NCBI RefSeq assembly: GCF_002078875.1
Contig: NC_034421.1
Span: forward strand, 9,382,256 to 9,446,255
Length of the DNA: 64,000 bases
Direction of reading: 5' to 3'
Origin: Numida meleagris
Taxonomy: Eukaryota; Chordata; Aves; Galliformes; Numididae
Shown here in pieces: positions 1 through 12,800 of this stretch. How positions within the stretch are numbered: the stretch's first letter is position 1; every line of letters starts with the position of its first letter. The position numbers and the translations under genes were made by a program. The notes under the pieces were generated by a model. The model had not been told where the DNA came from. It worked only from the letters and a program-made list of their open reading frames with translations, and searched no databases.

Positions 1-731
1 TCAAGTTGCATTCAATCACAAGAAATCGTGAGCATGACCATTCTTTGGAAAAGACTACATATTCTTAACCAATGTGAATTATAACAAACCACACTTGTAA
101 CATAGTTCAGCTAGTTTATAAAACAGTCCAGGCTCCTTAGGAGACTTGCAGGACGTCAGTGCTCTATGACCTCATACAACTTAGCGAGCCTTCAATCAAT
201 TATGCCTTGTTAAGACACTGCACAGCGGGTGAGGAGCTTGTTGAAAAATTGCACAGCATAAAAAGAATCACTGAAAAAGCTGAAAAGAAACAGGAAATAG
301 CTGACTATCACAGTCAGATCTGACTGTCAGACCTTTTGCACTATGTAGATGTTTAAAATACATAAGGATTTATTATTTGCACATGGGGACACGTTTACAT
401 TTCATACTTGAAGCAGATGTAGACATGCAAAGCAGGGAAGAATCAAATCCCACATCTACTCAGACTGAGCATAATGGGCTTCAACTGAAATTAAGATTGA
501 GAATTAAACACAATAGTCTTACTGCAATTCCAAGAAACTAATAGAAAAAGTTACCTGATGATCACAGATTTTTCTACCAAAACATACCTAGAAAGGAGAA
601 TCCTAACAACATTTTTTTCCTTACAGCATATTTTAATTTCTCACCGCTGAAGACTTGCATAAACAAACCACAAGCAGGCTGCTCCTGTGTAAAACCACAT
701 CTCATTTAGTTTCCCTAGAAAAATGGCTTAC
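1..731 (-). other. CLEC16A: CLEC16A intron 12 (partial)
   Basis: Intronic sequence downstream of exon 12 up to the window edge. I see no further exon, RNA gene or clear repeat here. Confidence 0.8.
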
Positions 732-832
732 CTTTATTGTGCGACATCGCATACAGAAGACAGAGCACAAAGAGGGCGTAGTAATCATCTTCAGCACAGT
801 CCAGCGCATTATAGACCATATCAAGAAAAGGC
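732..832 (-). CDS. CLEC16A: CLEC16A coding exon 12
   Basis: The acceptor ttccacag and donor GTAAGC frame 101 bases that encode [20 protein letters not shown] and then [13 protein letters not shown], matching the family directly after exon 11. It ends one base into a codon. The following exon lies beyond the left edge. Confidence 0.95.
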
Positions 833-3800
833 CTGTGGAAAGGAAAAACTTTGAAATGGTCAAGAAAAAGACAACATTTACAGAAAAATCAATAACTATC
901 CTGCTCTACACGTAGCTAATGAAAGAAGTCTACAGTAATGCACATTTTTGGGCATTAAAAGAAAAGATAACTTGCTTGAAAGTACTCAGATTACGGTATT
1001 GTCTCATACTACATTCTGACATGAATTCAAACACTTTAACGGGAATTGTTTCATAATACTTTTCCAAGAACTACCTGTTCATACATTTACGGGGTTTATT
1101 GGCAGCACATTTAATAAGCTGTACAATGCTTCTGCATACATAAGTGCGTGTATACATAATTAAGTTCACAAAGCTGCAATCACTGTTGCATTAAAAAAGA
1201 AAAACACGTTTATCTTAAAATTCAGGTACTAAGCAGAGTTGAAAAGCATTTACTATTACTACAGCAAGAAGCAAATTTTCACGAATTTTCACTAACAGTT
1301 TGCAGGAAGGTAGTTTATCCTAAAACAACTTGTCAAAAACTGCACAATCAACTGACCAAAGGAAAGAAAAATGAAAAAGAAAGAAACGTTTGAACGGAAA
1401 AATTAGTGCTTTGGATTGCAGATGAGTTTTGCTCTCCTACGTTTAAGCATTAGTGATCTATGGTTATGTATATAGGAACCTACAAACAGTAGCAAATTCG
1501 TTGTTCACCTCTACCCTTAACAGATCAGAAAAGTCAGTTTTACTCTAGAAGCTGGGCAGATCAGATATGGTTAAGATACAGGTGTTACTAATCCAAGCCT
1601 GAAAGCAAGGCAGCCTGGCTTCTTGTCTTGAATCAGCTCAGAGCATAAGCAGGAACTGAATCCTCTGATCCATCTTCAAAGGGTAAATGGCCAGGATAGA
1701 CAAAAATTGTAAAGTCCCAGAGTCACCAAAAGAGACAAGCTTAGAACCTGGATTAAAAGGGAGAATTCCTACCTGACAATTAAAGTAATAAAATCCTTAT
1801 GCTACCTAACACAACAACAACATTCAAAGCCATAGAACAAATACATTTTCCTTATCTCCAGACCTAGTAGACAAGAAGTGCTCATTCCAAGCTCATCACT
1901 GAGGTTAGCTAAAAGTCAGAAGAGTTATCACACTTCAGAATACAACGTGTTTCTAGACCTATTTCAGATCTGTAATACTTTCATGGTCACATCTGACATC
2001 TCCTAGCCACTCAACTGAAGTCATAAAAGATTTATTTCAACACCTCCTTTCAGCTCCATACACATTTCAACATGCTCTTACTAAAACAAGGCCATCACAT
2101 GACTAACAGAACACAGATCCTCTGCTCAGTTCATGTTGCTCCAGCCACATGTTTGTGCATTTTTGAAGCTGAATTAAAAGCAACCTCTATGACATGCTCA
2201 AATGCCTCTCCGTTGCTGTTGTTCTTTGCCTGAGTTCCACTTTGCGGTATGTATCTAAGGCAAATTTCCCATATGAAGACTGTAATGAAAGACTGCAAAA
2301 GCAGCCTAAATGAATAGCAATGTTGAAAATAAACATTCTGAATGACAACTAAGAGAGCCTATAAGTCTCAAAAATATTTCCTGAGTATTCAACAACCTAA
2401 TGACATCCTGAAACAGTGTTTTACACAGTTAAAAGAATTCAAACTAAAAGTTGAAAGGTCAAAAAAAAAAAAAAAAAAAAAAGGCCAAGATATCCAGGTT
2501 CAAGATCACTAAAATACTTAAGTACTACATAACTCTGGATCTTCTGTCCAGTCAACAGATGGTAGTACCCTAAAAACTGACCTATGATGTTCCACTAACA
2601 TTGTCTTAATTCTAGGGAAATCAGTGCTTCAGGAGGTAAAAACTGCAGAGCTATCAGTAGCTGATCCCTTAAAAACAATAGCATTTATGTGATACTCAAC
2701 TACTGTAATTTCTATTGCATTTTCCCCTATGGATTACTAGCACACTATTTCATACTACTGGTACACTACTTCATACTTACATCTTCGGATATTTATTCTT
2801 GTGGGGTACGTCCACGACTGAAGACAACCCTAAGGTGCACTAACTCACTAATTTTACATAAATTGGCAGGGTTTACTCATAACTAGTACTTAAATTTTGC
2901 AAAATTTTCCCTTGCTTTTTTCCTTACAGGAGTATACAAAATTGGCAGACATGACAGCAAATATCACTAAGAAAAGTTCTTTGGTTTTAGAAAGTTCTGG
3001 AATTAAAACTTTTAAGATTCTGTTTTTATTGCATTAATATTTTGTAATTCAAATTTACCAACTTTAGGCATCACAACTGCCATAAAAGAAAGCACCACCT
3101 TAACAAAGAAATGGGATCATATCCCAAACTGATCAGTAGAGAAGCAATATTCCATCTTCCTATTGCCTCCCATCTTATTGCTCTACAAGAACTCTTGCAA
3201 ATTTAATTGGAGGCAGATTTGAGACATCCCTTAAGAGATGAGAAACTTTATAGGAAGGCAAGTAGGGAAGCAATCCAGCAAGATGTTACAGTTTTTATAC
3301 CTGTTCCAGTTTGTTATCTCACTTCCAGAGGCAGCAGCACTCTTTTCTTCATCTGTTGTATTCTGCTCTGTCACAGCAGAGATGGACAATTCTGAGAGTT
3401 TGCATCTCTCCATGATTACCATCTCTATTTCTATAAAACAAAAATTGGTATTTTTAACAAACAGTTTTTGCAAGCTTTTAAATTTTCCGCTTTACATTAG
3501 AAACCATTGATGCAACTACAAGAAGTACAACCACAACTTCAAGAAGTTTAATGAATAACTGAATGAAGACAATTTTTCTTCACGATAGAAAAAAATGCTT
3601 ACATTCCTGTATGAAATTTAATGCTGTAAGAAATTTATTTATACAAATATGAAAGAAAATATGCAAATTATTTTGTTCAATAAATAAATAGCAGTAATCC
3701 CCTTCTCCTCTAAACCACAGGAATAAAACACACAGAACACCTTTTGGGGAAAAAAATAATATTCATAAAAACACTGATGAGTGCTATTGCAGGGGGAAAT

Positions 3801-6800
3801 GAAGTTTCCCAGAGGATGTAAATGGGTTTCTACTGTTAGAGCAAATAAAGCACCTAGTCCCAAATGCTTCAGACTTTTTGGTAGTACTAGCTTTGGCTTA
3901 TGAACTTGGACAGAGATGACTAATAAATGCACTGGTTTACCCAGCAGATCATGTCATGCTTAAAATTACGGTAGACAATATATCATCAGCTATTTGATGT
4001 GATTTAAGGAAAATAAACACCCTGGAAAGTCTTATCAAAACGGTAACCACGTTGGGACAGGATTGCCAAAGAACAAAGGTCTTGTTTTTAACTCCTTGTA
4101 TGCCATTCTCCAAGTTTGCTCAGTATATGTCTAAAGTCTATTAGTAACTAACTACTAAATAAACAGTTATGATGTGCTATAAAACCACTCATCTTATAGA
4201 GGCAGTTCTTGTTAAGGCTAGTATTAGATCAAAAATCCTGAAAACGAGCAATAAAATAATCTAAGCTTAAGATGTTTTCTTCAATTCTGAGGAATTACAT
4301 ATTTTCTAAAAAGTATTATCAACTTCAGGATTTTGGCATACTTGAATCACTGAAACATGCACAGAATACTCCTGTGTAAAAAGAGTTGCAAAGTTGAGAG
4401 GTCTACTTATTAAGCGCTCCATAGTCAAAGGAGCAAAGACAGCAGGAAGATGCAAAAGCATTTTCATGGTTTTCAATCAGACTAGAAGCACATCTCCTGA
4501 TAGAACGATTTAACATGAGAAAAAAACATAGCCAAAGAGATTGAAACAAATTAATATTTCCATGTTAACCTAGTGCAACTAGAGAACAAGCCACGTAATC
4601 TATTAAAATTAGACATATACAGTAAATAAAAGTAACCAAATTGTAAGCATCGTTTTTATCTGCTAAAGCACACACCTTCATTTTCACTGCTTGTTCTGAT
4701 GCCCTTTGAACTTGCTTCTGTACTTTTAGTTTTATCTAGGTCATCTTGGGTATCTTCAGATTGTCTTTCCTCTTCATCTTCTTCACCAACGTTTTTATAG
4801 TTGGGTCTTTTCTGCACTCTCTTCTTCCCCTTCTGTTTATTAATTTCAAGAGACCTCTCAAGTGTTTCTGTTGGTTTTATGAAACATCTGATACTTGACT
4901 TCGCCTACAAATATTAAGATTTCACAGTGAGCTACAAGCAAGGCATTTTTAACTCTATAAAAGAAACTTCAGTTCACATAAAACAAAGTTTTGGAATTAA
5001 AAACTTTAAAGTTTCAGATGAGTTTCAAGATACAAGAAAGCAGACCTCAGACAAACTGTACCAAACCAGGGAAAGTTGTACCCAAAGTAACATAACCTAA
5101 AGACTTGGCATTAAGAAGGATGGCATTTTGAAAAAAGAATACACAAGATCATCAGTTTAACAACGCAGGGTTCTTAAAACTGTATTTCCCTTCTTTGAAT
5201 TTTGCTTAACAGGTGAGGCAGTTAGCACAAATAAAATTAAAAGACCATATGCAAATAGGATAACGGCAGCAAAATCAGCAGTGTCTATCAATAGCAATGT
5301 ATTAATATGAAATACATGGACAAGAAAGCAAGCAGTATTCAATCAAGACCTAATATTCCTGATAATCAATTTATATATCAAGAAAATAAATGAAGATGAC
5401 ACGTCTCTGAGAGCAAATTATTGTTTCAAAAGAGTCTGTGTCATCCTAACAAAAGCAAGCAATGCACTCTTACAGAGAGACAAAATGTTACAAGAAGTTC
5501 TATGACCGGCAAGATTAAAAGTTTGGTTTCCTATCCTTTTGCAGACTGTTTCTAAGCTGCAATAGTTTGAGAGTTCCCTTCACATTTGCTTGGCCTGCTA
5601 CCTGGATTATGGGCACACATGCTGCCACTCACCCAAGGCTACGCAAGCACCCGTCAGCCAAACTTCTCTGCTACTGGGAAATGAAACACAGACTGGGGGC
5701 TTCCCTAGTACAGGCTGAAGCTGAAAAAAACTCTTACAGAAACTTCACTACTTTTTAGATCTTGACACTTCAATCACATTTAGCTGACACTGGCTAAACG
5801 GTTCAAAACTTAAGAGCAAGCAATACAAAAGAAATAAGACTAAAGATAAAACTGGGGTTCCATTCCTTGTCCCACTTGACTCAAGCACCGAAGATGAAGA
5901 ATTCAAAGATACCTCAGAAAAAAGGTTGGAAAAAAACCCTCACTCCAGTCAGTAACACTGATACATTGGGGGGAAAAAAAAAAAAGAAAAAAAGAGAGAT
6001 TAGGAAACGATCCAGGACAAAGCCTAGCACAAGTCAAAAGGCCAAAGTGTTTATCTGAAGCCTCTGACTGATGAGGTTTTACAGAAATCCTGCATAAATC
6101 TCCTTACACTTGTCACTGAAATAAGCTACATAGTAGGAGGAATCTTTCACAACACTAAAACAAACAACTCAATCCACAGTGTGAAACTTACTGACCTCTC
6201 CCCCTGTAATTTCTGATATATTTTTAGATATATCAAACTACAACTTGGGCAGATTATATAACTGGAATTGCAATCAAATTACTTTTTATTGATGGCTTCC
6301 AGTCAGAGAAATACTAAAAAAAAGGAAGGACATGCTAAGTCCTATTCTTCATGAAAAAAAAATTACATATGCAAATTGCAAGAAGCCTTTAGACTTCCCC
6401 CTCCCTGCATTTACTTCTTACAGTTGTTTCCTAGAATCCTTTAACTACGCCATGAAGAATGCAGGTACTTAATATCCTTGTATTATAGGCTGCTGCTTGT
6501 CATATGTCAAAATAACTGAAGAGACCATTTGACAGTGATACTCTGATAAGCAATGAACCACAGTCTGGCCCACTGCAAGAAAGAACGCTGAGAAAAAAAT
6601 ATATTCTATATATATCCTGTGCTTCCAGACATTACAAGGCCATATAATTAAAACAATCTAAAAAAAATAATAGTTTACATTGTATACAGTTTGCTTATAC
6701 ATTTAGATATACTGTTTTTTCATATTTTTAAGTGTCTTTCTATCATATTTTCAATTATTGTTTATCTTGTGCAATGTGTGCTAGTAAAATAATTAGTAAC

Positions 6801-9800
6801 AACTTCTCATGGGAAGGAGGAAGTAGGTTAAACAAGAAATTGAGAAACATGAATTAGGTAGAACTGGCCACATTTGAATTACGTAGGAAAATAGACCTCA
6901 CAGGAAATAATATACAGCCGAGTGTATTTCTTCTGATACCCCTTAATGGCAGAAATAAAAGTGAAAAATAAGCAAAGGAAAAAGCATCTTAATTTGGAAT
7001 ACTTCTCAAACTCCGTGGAGTAGGTTCACATTCCCCCTTTCAGGGCTCACTGAACAATATTTTACTAAAAAATACAGTTTCTCCCACAGAACCACTCTGC
7101 TTGGCAACAAAGCTCCACCTGCAGCACAATTTTGCTTGATGTCTATTCTAGAAAGCCAGTCGCCTCCTATTTGGTAGCTGTTCATGTGTGACAGCTCCCA
7201 GTGTGTGTACCATGAGGTGACAGGACCAGTAAGAAGCAGCAACCTAGAACAGCATTATGAATGAGAGCAGATGAAGAGGCATTTAAAGGAAACCCCTAAT
7301 ATTCCTCACATTAACGTAAGCACACAAACACATACTACAGATATTTTGCAACTCTGCATAGTAAAGGCAACCGGAAAAAACCTCACTTCTACAACATACG
7401 CTATCTCAGCCTTTTGCCACAAAATTTCCTAGTAACAAAGCTGCTTCTGCACAAGTAACACACAACTAGCAGAAGGTCAGACATTGCCTAATGCAAACAA
7501 GAGATTTCTTTATCACGAAACATTCAGTCAGCTCTGCTGGCAAAATGTCAGTAAGCAGAACCGAACATCAGCTGGATTGTAAGAGTACCGAAAGACTTTG
7601 CAGTGTCTGGCCACCACAGAAGAAAAAGTCACATGAGCAAGTAAGAACGTAATGCTGCGAGTCACACAGAGCATTTTTCTGCTGTCATATTTAACAATTT
7701 TTCTGCTCTCATCTTCTAAACACAACCACCCTAACTTACCAGTTGGTACATATTGGTGCTTCTAGATACTTTCTAGATACTACTGGTATTTTAAATCAAA
7801 TATTTGCCTCTAGAAAGAAGGAAAATATTCAAAAATTATTTGACCACTTACTGAGTTTTTCTGAATATCTTGCTCAACTTTAGAAGAAAACACCGACAGG
7901 TCACCATTAAGTATAACCTCAGCCAGTGAATTCACCAAGGGGGCATAATGTATAATAAGAAAAACCTATTAAAACAAAGGTGGAAAGAAACATTAGACAT
8001 GCATTACATGACACAGTTTCTCTGTTTCAGTCACTAAACATACTTTTATTTAGGACCTTGTTGAGCACTGGTATCATAGTTAACATAGTTTACGTATACA
8101 GTAACATTAAATTGCTAACACTAATAGTTCACAAAATCTGTTTCAAAACACAGTAGATCATAACTCTCCCTACAGACATCCGTTCTTTCCCTACATATTA
8201 AACTACCTAGTTTTAATAATTCTTCATGCTCTTCACCATCTGAGGTACAGAAATAGTCCGTCATCAGCTTTGAGATGAAAGTTGTGTGATACTCCAGCAA
8301 AGAACCCAAACTAAATTCAAAGCAGTTACGTATGAGAGGAATAAAGGCCGCAGTGGCTTTAACAGCTAAACACCCAGAAAAGCTTAGCTGCCCTGCCAGA
8401 GTTCTCTGTCTACACGGAACACCCCATTTTGAGGCAGAGCTTACAAAGTTGGGCCTAAGGCAAACAGTGGGCTTCTGGACAGAACCAGCACAGGTCCAAC
8501 CACAATAGCCTTAAGGGGTCCTTAAACAACAGTACTAGCTGAAAAATCTCCACATACTTTCCAAATCAGTAAACCTAATGTTGTTTTGACCACATTTAGG
8601 TAAACGTGGTCTCCACAGGTTTTCTGATTAAAGTCAGAACTATCCCAGACCTTCAAAAGTGAGATGTTGATTAGTGTACAGTAGTGATTTATGTAAGATT
8701 TTGTGAGGTTGTTCAAGGTATTTTTGAAGTGTGTTAAAACTCCCTAAACTCAAGCTTCTTCCAATTCAGAAATTATACCTTGACTACACACGGAATCACA
8801 GAATCACAGAATCATAGAATTAGCTAGGTTGGACAAGACCTACAAAATCACCCAGTCCAACCATCCACCTACCACCAATAACCCCACTAGACCATGTCTC
8901 TCAACACAACATCTAAGCGTTTCTTGAACACACAGCACAGGAATGTTTTGGCACAAGTACTTTACAGCTCCTTTTGAAACAGCAGTGGGATTTCATCAGC
9001 TAGCACAAACCTCTCAAGCACTTGACTGTAACACATGAGTAATCCCTGTAAAAAAAAGTCTGGCACCAGTAACAGAAACAGTTAAGCAGCTATTTCAGAT
9101 ACCCAATATATGCTTTTTCAGTTCCCACTCCAAAGAAGCAAAGAGATGGATTTCTGCCAGTTACAGAGAATAGCTTGATTTTCTACATCCCAACCTATTC
9201 TGATACAAAAACGCTGTTCCCAATTCCTTATGATTAGGAAAAAAAAGGTTTTTTTTTCTTTATGAAAGAGTACAGATGTAAATCTTTAAGCGATACTTAG
9301 TCAATATTTCCCCTGATATCAGTAAGTTTAAAAGAGTTTGAAGTAGACAACACTATGATATAGATCTCTTTAGTTACCAGAAGTCGTTGCTCACAAGGCT
9401 TTACCTGTGGTTAACAGCATTGTATTTTTTAGGTTCCAATTTTGAAGCATTAAGTTGTATTTACCTGACAAATCACATTTTTCAGAAAAAAAGAAGAAAT
9501 TTTGGATCAGACTATAACGAAATGAATAAGGTAAAATTGTAAGTTCGAAGGAAAAGCTATGAAATTTATGAAACACAAATCAAAACTGTTTTCTGAGAAC
9601 ATAATTAAAGAAAAAACAGTCTCACAGCAATGCACAGAAAACAGGGAGACAAGATGATTTGCCATTTTCTACAATCAAAAAAATGAACAACTGTAAAACT
9701 CCTAATTTGGAAAAAAAAAGTTCCAGATATAAAATGAAGTGGTGAAAACAATAGATAACAGGTACTTTTATACTACAGGTACAACAAAATTTAACTTGTG

Positions 9801-12800
9801 AGAAAGTATGGATGTAGCCAAATTTTTTTTGTTTCTTTCTTTTCAAAACAAAAAGCACGAGATAAGAAAAACACAAGGCATAAGACAGATCACTGCCCCC
9901 TGTTTTCCCAAGAGAATTTTCCAGATTTAGGTAGATTCAAACTGCAATACAACGTCTAGGAGAATCTCATCTGTAATTTTAGAAATTCTGTCCTGAAATG
10001 TTGCATGGCTCTATTGCACACTGCTTATCAAGAGTTGTACATAAACTGTAATGGATGCTCCAAAAGCTATCATGAGCTACAAGATCCTCAGAGTGAAGAA
10101 GCTACTTACCCTGCCTTAAGGAAAAACGACCTTTAATATTTTTTTAACAGGAAAACTGGAATACTTTCAACAGTGTCTGTCAATTTTTTCTTTAATGGTT
10201 TTGTCATAATAGATCAAAATATGTTAATTAATATTACAAATTATAACCCTAGTGCAAAGCACATTCTGAAATAGGACAAAATAATTCAAATACGTACTTG
10301 AGAAAGAAGATAGAGAGAAACTTGGAGACTTATTTTTGGACGTTCTCCACCCTATGGAAAAGAAATCAAGGAAAATGATGATTTATTTCCATAAAGTTAA
10401 AGCATTTACACAGATCAGAATTTTATTTAAAACAGAACTTTTAATATTGTACTGTTTCATATTCTATGACAAAATATTCACTAGAGATGGTGCTCTTTAA
10501 AATTTACTTTTTGGTAAACAATTTCAAATGAAGACTCTCCAATTAAGAATATGAGTCTATTAATAATAGACTCATAGTCTACAAGCTTAAAAACAGCTTC
10601 TGATTGCTGTCAGTCACAGCCCCTTTAATAACATTGCGACAGATAAGAACCCCAGAAGCAAGGTGGTATCCCCTACTCAACCATTCCTCCACAAGGAGTT
10701 TTTTCTGATAACATTCATTATGAATTAGTTATTTGGAAGCAATGAAGTATTACCTATAAATAAAATAATAATATTGGCAGACATTTTAATAAACCAACTA
10801 AGCAAGGATGAACAAAAATATTTGAAATATAACCTACCTCCTCCCCCTCCAGTCACCCTATTTGGTTCAACATACAAACATAGGCATCAACAATATTAAC
10901 CCTACCACCGAATACATCTGTTTAACAAATCACTATGCATACTGAAAGCAAATAATTCCTTTACAACTTATACATTTGCATGTATTCACTTACCTCATCC
11001 TGATTTACTAATGAATACACATAAAGGGGAAGAAAGAGCCTATTAAGTAGGTGGTCTGTCAGCACATCATTTAAAAATTCACAATTAATGATAAGTATAT
11101 CATTAAGGTAATGCAAATGATCGAGATGTTCTGCCACCAGGTCACTCAGCTTGCCCCTATTCCTGTGCCTGAAAAACAGATCAGATAAAGCCTCAGATAA
11201 GTAAAAATTTTAAAAACTTAATGACATCAATAATTCATGTGCATCCCTTCTATCAATTGCCTTGCAGACTGACTGCCTAAAGCATATGTTTTCATGTCTA
11301 AAGCACTAATGCAGCTACCAAAGAGTATTCAGGCATATATTTTCTTTAGGAAGCAGATTTAAAGTTTTTTCCTGAGTTTTCAGAAGAGGTACTTTAAAAA
11401 AAAAAAAAACAAAAAAAAAAACCAAACACAACCACCTTTGCTTCCTACTGCCATCATCTTCTCAGAAACCAATCATTAAAAAATTTCTTTCCAAAAAACA
11501 ATAGACATCTGTTTTATTGAACTTCTACCTTTTCACTTTAAGAACTATGAAACAGTCCCTCACTGTGAGTGGGGAGTAAACCAAGCAACCTTGGTATGCC
11601 TCAGGTTATTTAACCCTGAGCAACAAAGTATTTCCACAGTTGATAGCGGTGCATGACATGGGCATTTCAGTGCTGACATTTCACATATTAATTAAAGTTC
11701 ATCTTTCCAGCTTTTTTCTTTTTTCCCCAGAGTATCCTTTTCTGAGAGCAGTTGTGCTAGGTCAGGACACAGAAGAGAAGCACAAAAAAATGTTACTAAA
11801 ACTAAGAAGCACAAAATACCTTCTGTGTCTTCTGAATTCCTGCTAAATTCAGCAAAATTAAAACAAAGATGAAGAAAAGGCACGTTGACAAACAATGATT
11901 TGCTTGTATGGATATTAGCACAGATAAGAGGACATCACTAACCACTTAATCCAGAGTACTGATAGAATAACTCTGTGAAAAGAAAAAGCTCGAACTGTCT
12001 GCAAAGGAACATACTCAGGAGCTGAGGTGGACAACTACAGGCAAAGTGAGGTGAGCATCAATGCCTGGGAAAAGCATTTCCATTCAATAAATGACATTTT
12101 AAAAAGCTTACTCTTCATCAGTCTGCACACAGTTATCCAGTTCAATCACATGGCTCCCAATAAACCAGACAAGGTTGGAGAAATAAGGGACCGCAGTTTT
12201 ATCTCTAATGTAATGCAGCATAGGTTGGTTGTCCACTGCAGAGAAATTGTATAAGAGAAAAATCAGTTTCCACCCTTTTTATTTTTAAGAATTTTTTTTA
12301 ATAAATGAAACAAAGAATCTTTTGAATTTTGATTACATGCCAGCTTTTCACATACGTATATACCTGAGATGATCTTATGCATGAAATGGACATCTACAAA
12401 AGCATCATATCAATTCTTAATTGGCTTGAAAGAGCCTAATATTGATATATTTACATGTCTGAAAACAAATCTAGTGGAATTCAGAAAGGAGTTTTAAGCA
12501 CATTCCTTATGAAAAAGAAGAGAAAAAATGCGGAAGAATAAAGCAGTAATGCTGAAAGTCAAGCTAGTCAGACTTACATGACACTGCATTAAGGAACACA
12601 GGAATCATCAGTGAAGGAAGGGCAAAAGAAACAGACAACAGTTAACAGGATTAGGAACTGGGATAGTGACATCCTCCAAAAGAGTTTAAGAAGCTAAAGC
12701 ACAAAGCATCTAAACTAAAAGATACAGGGTAGGTGTTAGATCAGAACATACGCAAATGGATAGTCAGAAAATTAGGAACCCTGAATATCTGAGCTGTCCT